DNA from: Tetragonia tetragonoides
Lineage: Eukaryota > Streptophyta > Magnoliopsida > Caryophyllales > Aizoaceae
Length of the DNA: 64,000 nucleotides
Assembly (NCBI GenBank): GCA_038025085.1
Contig: CM076143.1
Coordinates: 36,726,501-36,790,500, forward strand
Reading direction: 5' to 3'
The translations under genes and the position numbers were made by a program. Under the pieces are notes generated by a model. That model saw only the letters and a program-made list of their open reading frames with translations, did no database searches and had not been told where the DNA came from. Below, piece by piece: positions 1-13,593 of this stretch (the first letter of the stretch is position 1; every line of letters begins with the position of its first letter).

Positions 1-380
1 ATGCTCACAAGACATGTCAAGTAGACAGGTCAGTTCTGACTGACCCAATCCATTTAAAATTATCAGAACAATATAAAGGAATGTGGTTTGCACAACAATC
101 ATTAGATAGATATGGTACTTGTAATTGTAACTCGTCAAAGGAGCTACCATGCACAAGAGCTACAATAAGCCAGCAACATGAGAGGAACAGCTTCTCTTTT
201 TCTTTTGCATTTCGTTTTTTGGGTTATAATTTCTAGTTGCAACATAGATTAAATGTTGCTGCAACAGCACAGGAAACAAGCAGCAATTAATCCGAAATAT
301 AGAACAGACGGCAAAAGAAAACATACAGTCCGAATTCCACAAATTGTAAATGCCTACCTGCTGTGAGCGCCTCAGACGGG
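1..380 (-). other. 3' flank and probable 3' UTR of the SUVH gene
   Basis: This stretch lies downstream of the SUVH stop codon on the minus strand. It is AT-rich and has no coding signal. A GT-type donor-like sequence (minus-strand CAG/GTAGGC, near 355-360) follows the stop closely, so a 3' UTR intron is possible. I could not identify a matching acceptor or a clear polyadenylation site. Confidence 0.4.
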
Positions 381-2453
381 TCAACCAAAGTAACCTTTGC
401 ATTTTGACGAACCACATAAGCACCGCTTCCTCCTATGTTCAGACTGAGATAAACCATAATCAAATGTGAGCTCAGCCATGGGAGGGATGTGTCGCATTGC
501 AAAGAACGCGATATGGATATAAGATTCACCATTGTGATCATATACAATTGGCTGCCACAAAACATTTGGAGAGCAACTGTGATTCATAAATCGAGCAACA
601 TTTCCAGAATCTTTTGCGTTAATGACCAACGGAGTGGGGCAATCATAATCCTCACTTACGTCTGCAGCTGCCTCCCCTACCAATGGAGGATCATAATTCC
701 ACTTAATAGATTTGTCATAAGTACGACTCGTATCGAAAATATAATTGTTATGCTCACTTTCATCTCTATCATATTTCGCTTTATCTATCACTTCACCAGC
801 ATATTCACATATGAATGCTCCAGATCGTAAGGCATCCCATGAGCGCAAGCCCCAGCCTTTATCTTTTGTCTTAAACACTTCTAATCGCACCTTTAGACCA
901 TTTTGTGACACTCGGTTTTTGCAATTAGGGAAGCAGGGGCATGAAGGCCCGCACTCATACATTAATGGCTTCCGACTCACTAAAACCCCCGTACTAGTAT
1001 AAGGGAAATCACCCCCATTCTTGCGAATGCAAGAGCAGTTGAGATTACCTGCAGCACATGCGCTATGACAGTTACACCCATAGGAAGGTTCAGCCAAGTT
1101 GAACGACTTTGTATATTTAACAGAACGTAAGTAGGTAAAGTAAGGAGGGCCCTTCTCATCATCAAAATCATTAACAAGAGACACAGGAAGACTTTCAGCA
1201 CCAGAAGTGAGGTCAGGAAGAATTAGCCCTGCCCTAGATGAGAGTCCTTCTTTCCATTTCAGTACAGACTGCCACACTGCAAGAGCTGAAGGTTGTCCAG
1301 CTAGTCTGACCAGCTTATATTTGAAAGTACTGGCGCCAGACTTTCCTTTATCGATCCACGAATCCTGGATAGTGTAGAGGCCATCATAGATATAAATCTT
1401 AGTTGCTGGGTTCATAGTGTCTCTTATCCCCCTGATAACCCTTATCTGATTTGCGCGTCGAGCACTTCTCTCCAAAGCTAGGTTTCCCCTCTCAAGTTTT
1501 TGGTCAGACGTTTCCTTACCCTTCCCACTGTAACTTCCACCACCATGACCACTGTACACCAGAACATCTTGATCATCAGCATCGTCATCATATCCTCCTG
1601 AAGAAACAATGCTCACAGCAAGTGGTTCGTCTTCCGAATCAGTCCTGACAGACATGTAGTCAATACCAGCCATTGAGGGAGCATGCAAACCCAGTACACA
1701 CATCTCCATCCGAAAGAAGAAAATGTCACCTATCTCAATCCCAGGGACTGCACCTATTCTCTTCTTACTATTTGTCCTAAAACCAGCAGTCAGCATTATG
1801 TTACCAGCTTTTAAATCTGCACGCTTAATAAGACCTGTTGATGCCTCCTTAGAATCCTCAAGCTGGCTTAACCTCCGGCGAACCGCATCAAATTTCATCA
1901 TCACAAAATTAACCAATTCCCTGCTACCTTCCTCCCGTTGAATTTGTGGTAAACCCACAACATTACTCAAATCAGGCTTTCTGATCTCACCGGCACTCCT
2001 ACGTGGTTTCTTCTGAGATGGGTTAGATTGACGCTTGGAAGCCCCCCTTTTCTTGCCGCCAGTTGCCCCATCTCCAAAGTGTACATCCCTTGAGGCATCC
2101 ATTGATGATTCTGTGTCTCCATTAGATGCTCCCGAAAAATGAGCACCTGTTCCCATTTGCGGAGTTCCAAACGACCGCAAGGGAACAGCCGCAGCAGGAG
2201 TCACAAAAGCAGCATCGTGATTGGCAGCTCGGTAACCCCCCTGCCTTTGCTCATCTGCAGTCCCTTGCGGCATGCTAAAGGGGTAAAACGGGGTGAACCC
2301 AGATGGAAATGGACCAAAAGGAGATGAACAAACAAAAGGAGGAGCTTGTGGGGGATTAGGAAACATGGGCACTAGGGTTCTCAAAGGCTTGACATCCAAA
2401 ATTCTTGACTTGTCGAACGAGCTCTGGGAGCTCGGACCAGAAACCCCGTCCAT
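381..2453 (-). CDS. SUVH1/3: SUVH1/SUVH3-type histone-lysine N-methyltransferase family protein (SRA-preSET-SET)
   Basis: Seen: one uninterrupted frame of 690 codons ending in a TGA at 381-383. The N-terminus is proline-rich and disordered and contains LDVKPLRTLVPMFP (residues 19-32), typical of the SUVH1/SUVH3 branch. A basic patch (KKRGASKRQ) lies near 134-142. The SRA/YDG domain spans roughly 232-395, the cysteine-rich pre-SET roughly 458-515, SET roughly 519-667 with NHSCSPN (624-630) and ELTFDYG (661-667), and the post-SET CLCGSSKCKG is at 678-687, three residues before the end. Family knowledge: SUVH proteins bind methylated DNA through SRA and carry an H3K9 methyltransferase fold. Arabidopsis SUVH1 and SUVH3 are about 670 residues, have intronless coding regions, and work as readers that promote expression of methylated promoters. 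Inference: all structural motifs are intact, so this is probably a functional gene. Whether the SET domain is catalytically active cannot be read here. The start was chosen because the conserved N-terminal motif follows it directly. Confidence 0.95.
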   Translation of the reverse strand: MDGVSGPSSQSSFDKSRILDVKPLRTLVPMFPNPPQAPPFVCSSPFGPFPSGFTPFYPFSMPQGTADEQRQGGYRAANHDAAFVTPAAAVPLRSFGTPQMGTGAHFSGASNGDTESSMDASRDVHFGDGATGGKKRGASKRQSNPSQKKPRRSAGEIRKPDLSNVVGLPQIQREEGSRELVNFVMMKFDAVRRRLSQLEDSKEASTGLIKRADLKAGNIMLTAGFRTNSKKRIGAVPGIEIGDIFFFRMEMCVLGLHAPSMAGIDYMSVRTDSEDEPLAVSIVSSGGYDDDADDQDVLVYSGHGGGSYSGKGKETSDQKLERGNLALERSARRANQIRVIRGIRDTMNPATKIYIYDGLYTIQDSWIDKGKSGASTFKYKLVRLAGQPSALAVWQSVLKWKEGLSSRAGLILPDLTSGAESLPVSLVNDFDDEKGPPYFTYLRSVKYTKSFNLAEPSYGCNCHSACAAGNLNCSCIRKNGGDFPYTSTGVLVSRKPLMYECGPSCPCFPNCKNRVSQNGLKVRLEVFKTKDKGWGLRSWDALRSGAFICEYAGEVIDKAKYDRDESEHNNYIFDTSRTYDKSIKWNYDPPLVGEAAADVSEDYDCPTPLVINAKDSGNVARFMNHSCSPNVLWQPIVYDHNGESYIHIAFFAMRHIPPMAELTFDYGLSQSEHRRKRCLCGSSKCKGYFG

Positions 2454-3240
2454 CAGGATTCCGTTAACTTATTTAAAACACAAAAATACAATTATAAGCA
2501 ACCAAGGTCCTCAATTAAAATCAGTTTTCTTCAGCCCTTCAAGCCAAAGTACCAGCCAAATTCATGATTTAACACCAATATGAAGCTCCCCACAAAAATG
2601 ACAACAACCCCACTATTCTTCAAACCCAAAAGTGCAGCATATATATCATTACAGCCCCAAATTCACTTCTTAACAGCAACACTCATCATAAACACAGTGC
2701 ATGTGCATCCCTATTAGAACTATAAACACTCCAATAAATTATTATACCCCTTGAAAAAAATCGGGACTTTCACAAAGAAACAGGGTTTATTTAGTTACCA
2801 GAAATCTTCACAGTCCAAACCACAAATTCAATCCCCTGCAAAAACACATAACACAAAATAAAAATTAGTCACGCTTATGTTAAAAATCACCAAATCTCAA
2901 ACGAAATGAGAAACATAGTCAAGCGTGCATGCAGCTAAAACAAAAGATATTGGTAAAATTTCATAAGCTCAAACTTAGATCAAAGAATTTCTGAGATCTG
3001 AAGTTGTTCAATCGAAAATCACTCCGAGATGCATTTCCAGATAGAAATTATCTCGAAAAAGACTTCAACTTTGAACATTTCATGATTGTTCACCATAAGA
3101 TAAGATTGAAAACCAGAAGTTGAGATGATTTACCTGGATAAACTTCTAGGGTTTTTGTACAGAAAGAGAGAGAAGAGAGAAGAGAGAAGAGAGAGAGAGA
3201 GAGAGAGAGAAGAGGACGGAAGCACAATAGATCAGAGGGA
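2454..3240 (-). other. SUVH 5' UTR, with intron 2836-3133
   Basis: On the minus strand a donor CAG/GTAAATC lies at 3136-3127 and an acceptor TTTTTGCAG ends at 2836, defining a 298-base intron. The sequence between the acceptor and the ATG at 2453 has no long frame. A leader intron in front of an intronless coding region is the known layout for SUVH1/SUVH3-type genes. The outer end of the first exon, near 3240, is a guess based on the CT-rich leader. Confidence 0.6.
3162..3212 (-). repeat. GA/CT microsatellite in the SUVH leader
   Basis: A run of GA dinucleotides with occasional AGA interruptions, read as CT on the coding strand, sits in the presumed first exon. CT-rich tracts are common just after plant transcription starts and can affect expression, but no effect can be shown from sequence alone. 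Confidence 0.8.
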
Positions 3241-3317
3241 ACTGACAACAATAACGTTAGTCATTTTTCTCAACTCAACCCCGTCTTTTTTTTTCATTTT
3301 TTATTGTTTTTCTTTTA

Positions 3318-3638
3318 GGGCATGTTATTTTCAACTGGTTTTTAGTTTTGCCTAATTTTATTCAGTTTTGTCCAGTTTTCACTAGTTAACAATTATAACT
3401 TATAGTTTTGTCCATTTTTACCCAATTTGACCCAATTTTACTCAGTTGTAATAATAATAATAACAACAATCATCATCAACAACAACAACAATAATAATAA
3501 TAATAATAATAATAATAATTAATAGTAATAATAATAATAATTAATAATAGTAATAATAATAGTAAAAATAATTATTATTATTATTATTATTATTACTAAT
3601 GATATATATTATTAATTATAATAATAAAAATAATAAAA

Positions 3639-3716
<78 letters not shown>

Positions 3717-3896
3717 CAACAGTGGAAAATAAACCATTTTCAGTTTTTTCCAGTTCCCAACTTTTTCTGTTTCTTCCAGTTTGACCCAATTTTTCCTAGT
3801 TTTTTCCAGTTACCAGTTAGACTTTTCAGTTTTCACCAGTTTTGTCCAGTTTCTCCCAGTTCCAGTTACCAATTTCCAATTCAAAAGAACGAGCCC
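3318..3896. mobile_element. Harbinger/Tourist-like MITE (579 bp, TSD TTA)
   Basis: The left end starts GGGCATGTTATTTTCAACTGG and the right end is its imperfect inverse, ending AAAAGAACGAGCCC. A TTA lies at 3315-3317 and again at 3897-3899, matching the three-base TWA target duplications of PIF/Harbinger elements. Internally it has many degenerate copies of a CCAGTTTTGTCC-like unit and a long ATT/TAA microsatellite (about 3448-3716). There is no transposase. The same family splits the element at 33.6-39.1 kb. It lies about 80 bases beyond the presumed start of the SUVH transcript. Confidence 0.8.
3448..3716. repeat. TAA/TTA microsatellite inside the MITE
   Basis: Long alternating blocks of TAA and ATT repeats, the largest from about 3640 to 3715. 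Apparent poly-leucine reading frames here are artefacts of the repeat. Confidence 0.95.
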
Positions 3897-3947
3897 TTAC
3901 TCTTGACTTTTTGCTTCTGTTCTCGTCATCTCGTGTTAATCATAATA

Positions 3948-4339
3948 TCTATATATTAGAGGCATTTTCTGACAGCATTGGACGCGTCCACCTAAGCGAA
4001 CTTTTTTTAAAAAAAAATAACAATAATCCCTAAATCATAAATAAAAGTTAGAAAAGAGAATATAACAATAATAAATCATAAATAGAAGTTAGTAAATAGA
4101 GAATATTAGAGTTATAGCAGTAAATCATTGAAGGTAATGACATATTAAGAGCAGTATAACTTTTGTTTCAGGTTACAGAAATTCCAATATCTTACACCAT
4201 TAAAAAGAGCGTGAAACGCACTTTAAAACAAGACTCATTTTGTATATATCTACTTTGGCATTTTAGAGGAGCTAAGAGAAAATATTAGAGTTATGGCAGT
4301 AAATCATTGAATATAATGAAATATTAAAAGCAGTATAAC
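3948..4339 (+). repeat. Helitron-like 5' end followed by a ~185-bp repeat unit
   Basis: TCTATATATTAGAGGC at 3948 looks like a plant Helitron 5' terminus and is followed by a GACGCGTCCACC motif also seen at 11978. From about 4098 a unit containing TATTAGAGTTATAGCAG and ACGCACTTTAAAAC begins. It restarts at about 4277 and is then interrupted by the solo LTR at 4340. A third, more diverged copy is at 8380-8590. Confidence 0.45.
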
Positions 4340-7182
4340 TGTAATACCTCGTATTATTATTCATTTTAGAATAATAATTACTTAAAAAGAAAATGCAACT
4401 TTGGATTTAAAATATTAATTGGGCTCATGATTTAAAATGCCTAATTAATGTATGGGTTTGTTTTGGGATCCAATTAAATTAATTGGACCAAAATAAATTA
4501 AACAATTGGGCTTAATTATTTTCGGATGGGCCAAAAATAATTAAGGCCTAATTATGGCCACTATTTTCGGCCAAGAGCCGAAATTGGCCGAAAATAATGG
4601 CCAAGGATCAGTTTTGATTTTGTGAAAATTATTTTCCTAAAAAGGTGGATTTTGAGAGGGTTGACTGGTTATTAGTTTAGGAAGTTGAAGGAGAAAAGGA
4701 AGGAGTAGAATTAGGGATTTAGTTTCCTAATTGGACTCAACTTCCTCACTCATCAACTTAACCTAGACAAAACAAAAAAAAAAGTGACTCATCTTTCTCT
4801 CTCTCAAACTCACGCACGACACACCCAGGAGAAAAGAAAGAGAAATTTCAACACTCTTTCACAATTCATCCTTTGCTCAGTTTTAATCCTTTGATTTTCA
4901 AGTAAGTGTTCTAAACTTGTTTTTGATTCTTAAAAGCTTTAAATTTGATTCAAGTATGAGTTTTAATGAATCTTAGTTCTGTATGAGTAAACCCTAATTT
5001 ATATTTTGCCTAGGGTTGCTAGATTCTATTGTTTTTGCATGATAGAATCATGATAAGGGTTGGGTTTATTGTTTTATGGAATTGAATCAAAGTTTGAGTC
5101 CAAAAGGTTGGATCTTGTGGTTTAATTAAATCTGAAATTTATTAATTATTCGGATTTAATTTAGATTTGGATTTGTTAAATTGATTACCAAAAAAAAAGT
5201 CACACGGCCGAAGTCGCGCAACACACGGCCGTCACTGGCAGCCGTGCGCCGCTAGGCGCCAGCCGGCGGGCCACCAGCGGGTCTGCTGGTGGTGGGGCCC
5301 GCTAATGGTGGTGATGGTGGTGTTGTTTTTGTGTTGACTTGTTTTGACTTGTTGACTTGTTTTAGGGTTTTTTGAAAGTTTCCTAATTTAGTTTATGCAA
5401 ATTGTTTTTGGAAATTTTGAGCATGCATGAGTAACTGAAAATTCCAGCAACTTAATTTATTTAATTAATTAAGGGTACTAAATCATCTTTAAAGTTTAAT
5501 AAAGTGGTTTAGAAGTCAAGGTATTGACTATTGGGTATTATGGATTTGTTAGGACCCGTTGACCGCACGTGAACGTAAGGAGCTTACGTTAAATTGTCGT
5601 GATTTGCCTTACTTGCTAAAGGTAATTCATCGTCTAGAATTGGTTGGTGAATTATGTAAATTCTTTATCATAATTCATGTCTATTGGAATTCGTATTCAT
5701 GTGGTCTAGTATTGGATTGAGAATGATAATTCATATTTGGACTTGTGAGTATTTTGAAAAGGGATAATTGATATTTATTTCCTTGTGATAATTCGTATAG
5801 AATTATGTTAGTGAATGCATGTAATATGTTGGAAATTCACTTTGTGTAGCAATGTCTACCTGGTAATATTCATGTGAGGAGATGCATGATTTATTATGTT
5901 TATTGGACAAAAATTATGTTAATTATTGTTCAATTGGAATATAGCTTGTATTGCTATTTTTGTATCATGTTGGTAAGCATGTGGATTCATGTTAGAAGCA
6001 TGTTACTTCAATAAGTTGAAATGAACTTTGACTATTGGATTAGGTGGTTTTGAATTGAGGCCTAGATGTCATTCATGTAAAATGGCATCGGAAATTGTAA
6101 CCATATTGTGTTACTTGAGTGCCAAGATTATGTGATTTACTTGACTATGTGATCACCATATTAAATGAATTGGGAGTTAAGACTTCTTTGTGTGAGAGAT
6201 CCACCAAAGGACGCGAATGGGAATTGTCAATTGTTGCATTGAGTGGGTTCATATTCTGCGGGGTATGGCTCCAACGTACTGAAATCTTGTATCCATATAT
6301 AATGATTGGGCGAGTAAGTTTTATTGCAAAACTGTTCTTCTTGTAAACCTAAGGGTTGAGAGAGGGTATGCAAACTTAGGAACATTAGAAGTACTTCGGG
6401 AGTCACCTATAATCTGCGATGGTTGATCCCTATTTTGCCACTGTGCACGGGACTAAGATCGTATTGAGCCTTCTGCGGTTGGTTCTGACATTCATGTGAT
6501 TCTCTTCTCTCTAATGAACTTGGCAAATGGATAATAATAAATATTGGATTTATTATTTGGTGTTTATGTGTGTCTTTAAATTAAAGCATGTTGTCTTTAT
6601 TCTTAAAGCATGGTCATTACTAATTAAGCATGTTGGCTTAACTTGGAGATTTTTAATGGACTATGTGGTTATGAATTACTCAGCATAGCTGATTGGTTGT
6701 TTTCCTTTTTACTTGTGTTTGTTGTCCATTTCTCTTCAATGGTGGATCTATGATGAACTTATATGGAATTCGTCTATATGGGGGAGTAGACTGACAGGTT
6801 TTGTAACTCGAGGTGTGTGCTAGGAGAGACGACAAAAGAAGATTGTAAATCTTCTAAGAACAATTTATTTTTATTGTTTAGTTTGGAACTTCTTTATTAT
6901 TGGGATTTTGTATTGTAATGAGATTAATTCTCTTGCATGAGAATTAATAGTTTATTATTTCTATTTCATTTGGATTAATTGTTTTAAGTTTAGTTGGAAA
7001 AGATAGTTATTATTTAATTATCTAGTACGTACGTTTGGGGATATAAACATTTGGTTTCTTTCTAACCTTGTATTTAATTTGAATATTAAATACGGCGGTA
7101 GCGTTTCGAATTTCCAGGGTTTTCCGCTGCAACTCGTGATTTTTAAATAGTTTACAATTGGACGGAAATTCTGGGTGTTACA
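4340..7182. mobile_element. Solo LTR, 2843 bp, TSD ATAAC
   Basis: The element begins TGTAATACCTCG and ends CTGGGTGTTACA, the TG...CA inverted ends of an LTR. It is flanked by ATAAC at 4335-4339 and 7183-7187. No second internal copy of the start or end sequence and no gag-pol frame is visible, so it reads as a single LTR left by recombination. A GC-rich block lies at about 5205-5320. The length and the TGTAAYACC/GGTGTTACA ends suit a long-LTR Ty3/Gypsy lineage. Copia is less likely but not excluded. Confidence 0.8.
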
Positions 7183-7187
7183 ATAAC

Positions 7188-7286
7188 TTTTGTTTTAGGT
7201 TACAAAAATTCCAATATCTTACACCAATGAAAAGAGCGTAAAACGCACTTTAAAATAAGACTCATTTTGTCATATATTTTATGCAT
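7188..7286 (+). repeat. Continuation of the split ~185-bp repeat unit
   Basis: Removing the solo LTR joins 4339 to 7188 and restores GTATAACTTTTG, as in the intact upstream copy near 4155. The unit continues with ATTCCAATATCTTACACC and ACGCACTTTAAAA. It is interrupted a second time at 7287 and resumes after 7985. Confidence 0.7.
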
Positions 7287-7977
7287 GAGAGCTGATTTCG
7301 CCAATGCTAGAAAACACTCTTCCAAGGCAAATATTACTGTTTGACTAAATTGCCCCTTATTTCTATTTGAGTTGTGCCTGTAGTGAGAAACAGAATAAAG
7401 TCAATTGCACTTAAGTGCATTGGCTTTGTAAATTCTACTCAGTTAATTGTTGCACACCTCTTGCATCAAATCTCAGCACCTCACCAAGCAGCCATAGACT
7501 TGCTACTCCTACTTTCTTTTACATCTGTACATCGTTTCAATCACCTTTTTATTATTATTATTTTTTTGCTTCAATTGGTTGCATCAATAAGTTGTAACAC
7601 TTACGGTCATCAATTCATCTTCCCCTTTAGGCCTAATAGCCCTTATCTGCCAGACTATCATGGCTGGATATCTATATTGTTCCAGAAACATAGTTTTAAT
7701 AATGGATGAATTGTGAATTTGTGATGCGAATGTAGCCTGCAAGATACGATAATTAATTTTAACAGTAGAAAATTAGGAATTGGGTAAAAGAATAAAGTCA
7801 AAGTAATTTGGAGTTTATGGTTAATTTGGTGAGATAAGGAGTTGACTTGCAATTAGATTTCACTTTGATATTGCGGGCACCACTTAAATGGAAAATGAGG
7901 GACAATTTAGTCAAACAAAGATATTTGCCTTGGAAGAGTATTTTATAGCCTTGGCAAAATCAGCTCGACAGCTCCCC
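7287..7977. mobile_element. Non-autonomous TIR element, 691 bp, TSD TTATGCAT
   Basis: Inverted arms of about 70 bases face each other: AGCTGATTTCGCCAATG with TCTTCCAAGGCAAATAT on the left and the inverse (ATATTTGCCTTGGAAGA, TTGGCAAAATCAGCT) on the right. TTATGCAT is repeated at 7279-7286 and 7978-7985. An 8-base duplication fits hAT. Long arms also fit MULEs, which leave 9 bases. No transposase is present. Confidence 0.75.
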
Positions 7978-8040
7978 TTATGCATTGGCATTTTACAGGA
8001 GCATATGAAGCGCAAATCAATCATAATCATAATAATAATA

Positions 8041-8285
8041 TCTATAGGCATTTACTGACAGTATATATAGAATGCGTACAGCTAAACGAGTTCTTTGGAG
8101 CTATGACAACTAATACGAAGTAAAAGATGGAAATCTTTTGGTGTCCAGTAAATGGAAAACTTAACAATTAACAATACTCTCACTTATTGCTCATGCATTA
8201 TACTGTATATGCTCTGTAGATCCTTGAGCAAGTGATATAGAATATGCGGCCATATTTCGATCAGTCACTTGATGGCCATTTGAAT

Positions 8286-8336
<51 letters not shown>

Positions 8337-8600
8337 AGTAGTACTAACAGTAGTACTAATACCATTTAAAGAAGTTATGAAATAGAGGATATTAGAGTTA
8401 TAGCATCAATAAATCATTTGAGACATTATGAGGCGTATAAATTTTATGTTATGCTTCAAAAATTCAAACAACGACTTACACCAATGAATTAAAAGAACGC
8501 GAAATACACTTTATAATAAGATCCATCTGTCTTATATCTTACGTATTGACATTTTGCAAGAGTATAGGGAGCATATATATATTTTTTCAATGACAACATT
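8041..8600 (+). repeat. Second Helitron-like 5' end and third ~185-bp repeat copy
   Basis: TCTATAGGCATTTACTGACAG at 8041 parallels the 3948 terminus. An AAC microsatellite (8285-8334) follows, then a diverged copy of the repeat at 8380-8590 (TATTAGAGTTATAGCAT, ACTTACACCAATGAA). No 3' terminus could be paired with it. Confidence 0.4.
8285..8334. repeat. AAC microsatellite
   Basis: About sixteen consecutive AAC units. Confidence 0.95.
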
Positions 8601-8902
8601 GGGTTATGTCACTTAACCGAGTCACTTTCTGACGCACCACCTAAGCAAGCATATATATAAAAACCTAAAATAAACAATTTTTTAATGTTAAATTTCAATT
8701 AGAAACATAAGACAAAAATATAGTTACGACATTTTTTTGTCTCTAAATACCAAATAGGAAATTATATTTCCATGATCATATATATTCTTCATAATAATTA
8801 ACCTAACACATTCATGGGGAAAAAACGCAAAAAAAAAAAAAAGAAAAAAAGAAAAGAGAAAAGAGAAAAAAAACTTCCACGATAGCATTATGCCACTCTC
8901 TC

Positions 8903-11259
<2,357 letters not shown>

Positions 11260-11572
11260 TTCTAAACCAAAAATTTAGTATTAGGTGAAGATAACAAGAA
11301 AGACAAACTAGCTATTTGTTCAGTTTTAATCATTTTTAACAGGGATTTATCAATTTTATTAATAAAATATATTTAATTTTAATGATAGATGAAACAACAT
11401 CTACTACCCCTAAACAAAGGAAACAAAATATTCTTTTGAAAATGTAGAATCACACTACACCACCACCAACACAACCCCCCCCCCCCAAAAAAAAAAAAAA
11501 ACGATAAAAACAAGATAAATAAAAAGTTTGAGATGCAATTTCTTTAATTTCATGTTTTGGCTTATGAATTTT

Positions 11573-11640
11573 ATAATACAGACAATCAACAATGGACAAT
11601 TAGACAATCAACAATGGGCAATTAGACAATCAACCAATGA
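11573..11640. repeat. 22-base tandem repeat, three units
   Basis: AGACAATCAACAATGG followed by a CAATT spacer is repeated three times with small changes. Confidence 0.8.
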
Positions 11641-11937
11641 ATACTAAAAAAGAAATGTTATGTTCATTTAAATGGTATTTTGAATTTGTATGGTAAAAAT
11701 TTAAAAAAAAAATTTAAAATTGGTGATAAGAGTTAAAATTGTTCAATGTGCCCCATATAATGCATAATAATCCTATTATATGACATTAATGATATTAGAA
11801 TGATTATATTAATCCTTAATCATACATTACTAAATAAATTTTCATAAGTGATAGCTATACTTATGATTTTCGATCAATATGATTAATTAACACATTAAAT
11901 TGACTACGAACCGTGTAACGCACGAACATATATACGC

Positions 11938-12926
11938 CTATTATATATATAAATGAGGTATCTGTTGACCGCATCAGACGCGTCCACCTTATCGAATCAT
12001 CTAATATTAGAATTAAAAGTGCCACCTATGGGAGCTACTAAGCTAAATTAATAACAAAAATATAATTAAGATATAATATCAGGTGAAAAGAATAAGTTTT
12101 AATTATAAGTTATAAAATTAAGGAGGTATTTTCTGGTGTTATTAAGTTGTAATATCATGTATTTTGTAGTTTTTTAGGTGAAAAGAATAAACCCTAAGGT
12201 TTTGTTCTTTTCAACGAAATGGCATAAAACAGAAAGGAACAGAATAAAATAAAATGTCACAAAGGAAAACGGAACAAAATAACAGAATGGACACAAAATG
12301 TGAGAAAAAATAAAATACACAATGAGATGCAGTGCAGATTAAAGGGAACGATTCAAATTAACTTAGTATACAATGCTAATTCCACTAAATATTATATACA
12401 AGTGTAAAACTACAATACAAAATAGCATATAATTTATGTCAGTTTGACAAGCTATTTCAAAAATATGAAGAACTACTTAGCCTCCAGCTAGAAGCATATA
12501 GCCACTTCAATGAACATGTAATTTTCACAAATAATTAAAATTTAGGATGATAAATGAGCTTGACTTATAAGTTTTAGAGTTTTAATAAAGTTTCATAGTT
12601 CATAGAGCATCACGTAAGAGAAAAAAAAAATTACTTAAAAAGTTTTAACAAAATAATGACAAATAAATAAGAAAAACAAAGAGACTGTGACAATTTTTTA
12701 AATTTTTCTATTGGTGCATATATGCATATGACTGAAAATATTGAATGTATTCACTAAACTCTGCAATGCACAAGATTACATTCATGTCAAACACGAATCC
12801 AAACTACCGAAGTAAAATTGCCAACAAAATTCGATCCTCGATATCATATTTACTAACATCAAATGAGTGTATTTATTTTTTAATTATTAACACTTAAATC
12901 GTGCAACGCACGGGCTTCATATCTAG
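11938..12926 (+). mobile_element. Non-autonomous Helitron-like element (~1 kb)
   Basis: The right end has the hairpin CGTGCAACGCACG at 12900-12912 and then CTAG at 12923-12926 followed by T, a near-ideal Helitron terminus. The probable left end is TATTATATATATAAATGAGG near 11938, with the same GACGCGTCCACC motif as at 3980. Just left of it (11911-11923) lies another CGTG...CACG hairpin, suggesting the end of a different Helitron at the insertion site. No protein frame is seen inside. Confidence 0.5.
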
Positions 12927-12951
12927 TTGTTTTATACGGAGTACTTCCAAC

Positions 12952-13216
12952 TAGGCTTGGGCAACGGGTCGGCACTAACCTAAATAATCGGGTGGGTCAG
13001 ATATGCTTGTGGGTGGGTCGGGGCGTCGGGCAGACTCATTTTGGCCCATTCAAAAAGTGTTTTCTTAATAATATAAAATATTTTGTGGCTTGACCCATTT
13101 GTCACCCTCTATGACCCGTCTAACTTTTAAATGGGTTGGTCCATTTTGACCCGCCTATATACAATTGCAAACGGGTCAGTGGGTTGGGCCGATCCCCTCC
13201 CATTTGCCCAGGTCTA
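12952..13216. mobile_element. Non-autonomous hAT element, 265 bp, TSD CTTCCAAC
   Basis: The ends are TAGGCTTGGGCAA and the inverse of TAGACCTGGGCAA. Exact 8-base duplications CTTCCAAC lie at 12944-12951 and 13217-13224, the hAT signature. The inside is rich in GGGTC and GACCC motifs and encodes nothing. Confidence 0.9.
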
Positions 13217-13255
13217 CTTCCAACTACTCTTCAATGTTCATTTTCTAGTGATGAA

Positions 13256-13593
13256 CTAGGTTGCACAGATACAGATACAGGATATTGCATCTCAGAAAAA
13301 ATAGGATACGGATACACCATACACGAATAACTAAATAAAATAATATATAAAACTAAATATATTTTTTTATATATTATGAAAATAACTAAGATAATTTGAA
13401 CTAAATATCATTCATACATCATTTTATAAGTGGATTTTATAAATTTTTAGGATAAAAAATAGATAAGTCATATGTTTAAAAAGTACTAGTCAAGAATCCA
13501 CAAGCATTCGATAAGTATATCCTAGCAGGATCATTATCCTATAAGTATCGTATATGGGTTACTACACCTTTTACAAGGATCGATGCAACCTAG
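13256..13593. mobile_element. Non-autonomous TIR element, 338 bp, near-exact 8-bp TSD
   Basis: Both ends read CTAGGTTGCA inward. The flanks GTGATGAA (13248-13255) and GTAATGAA (13594-13601) differ at one base. GATACAG/GATACGG-like motifs recur at the left and near the right end. Probably hAT. Confidence 0.65.

Noticed and set aside
287..2583. Plus-strand and other-frame open frames over the SUVH gene
   Set aside because: All overlap the strongly supported minus-strand SUVH frame and show no family motifs.
3599..3784. Poly-leucine reading frame
   Set aside because: It is a translation of the TTA microsatellite in the MITE, not a gene.
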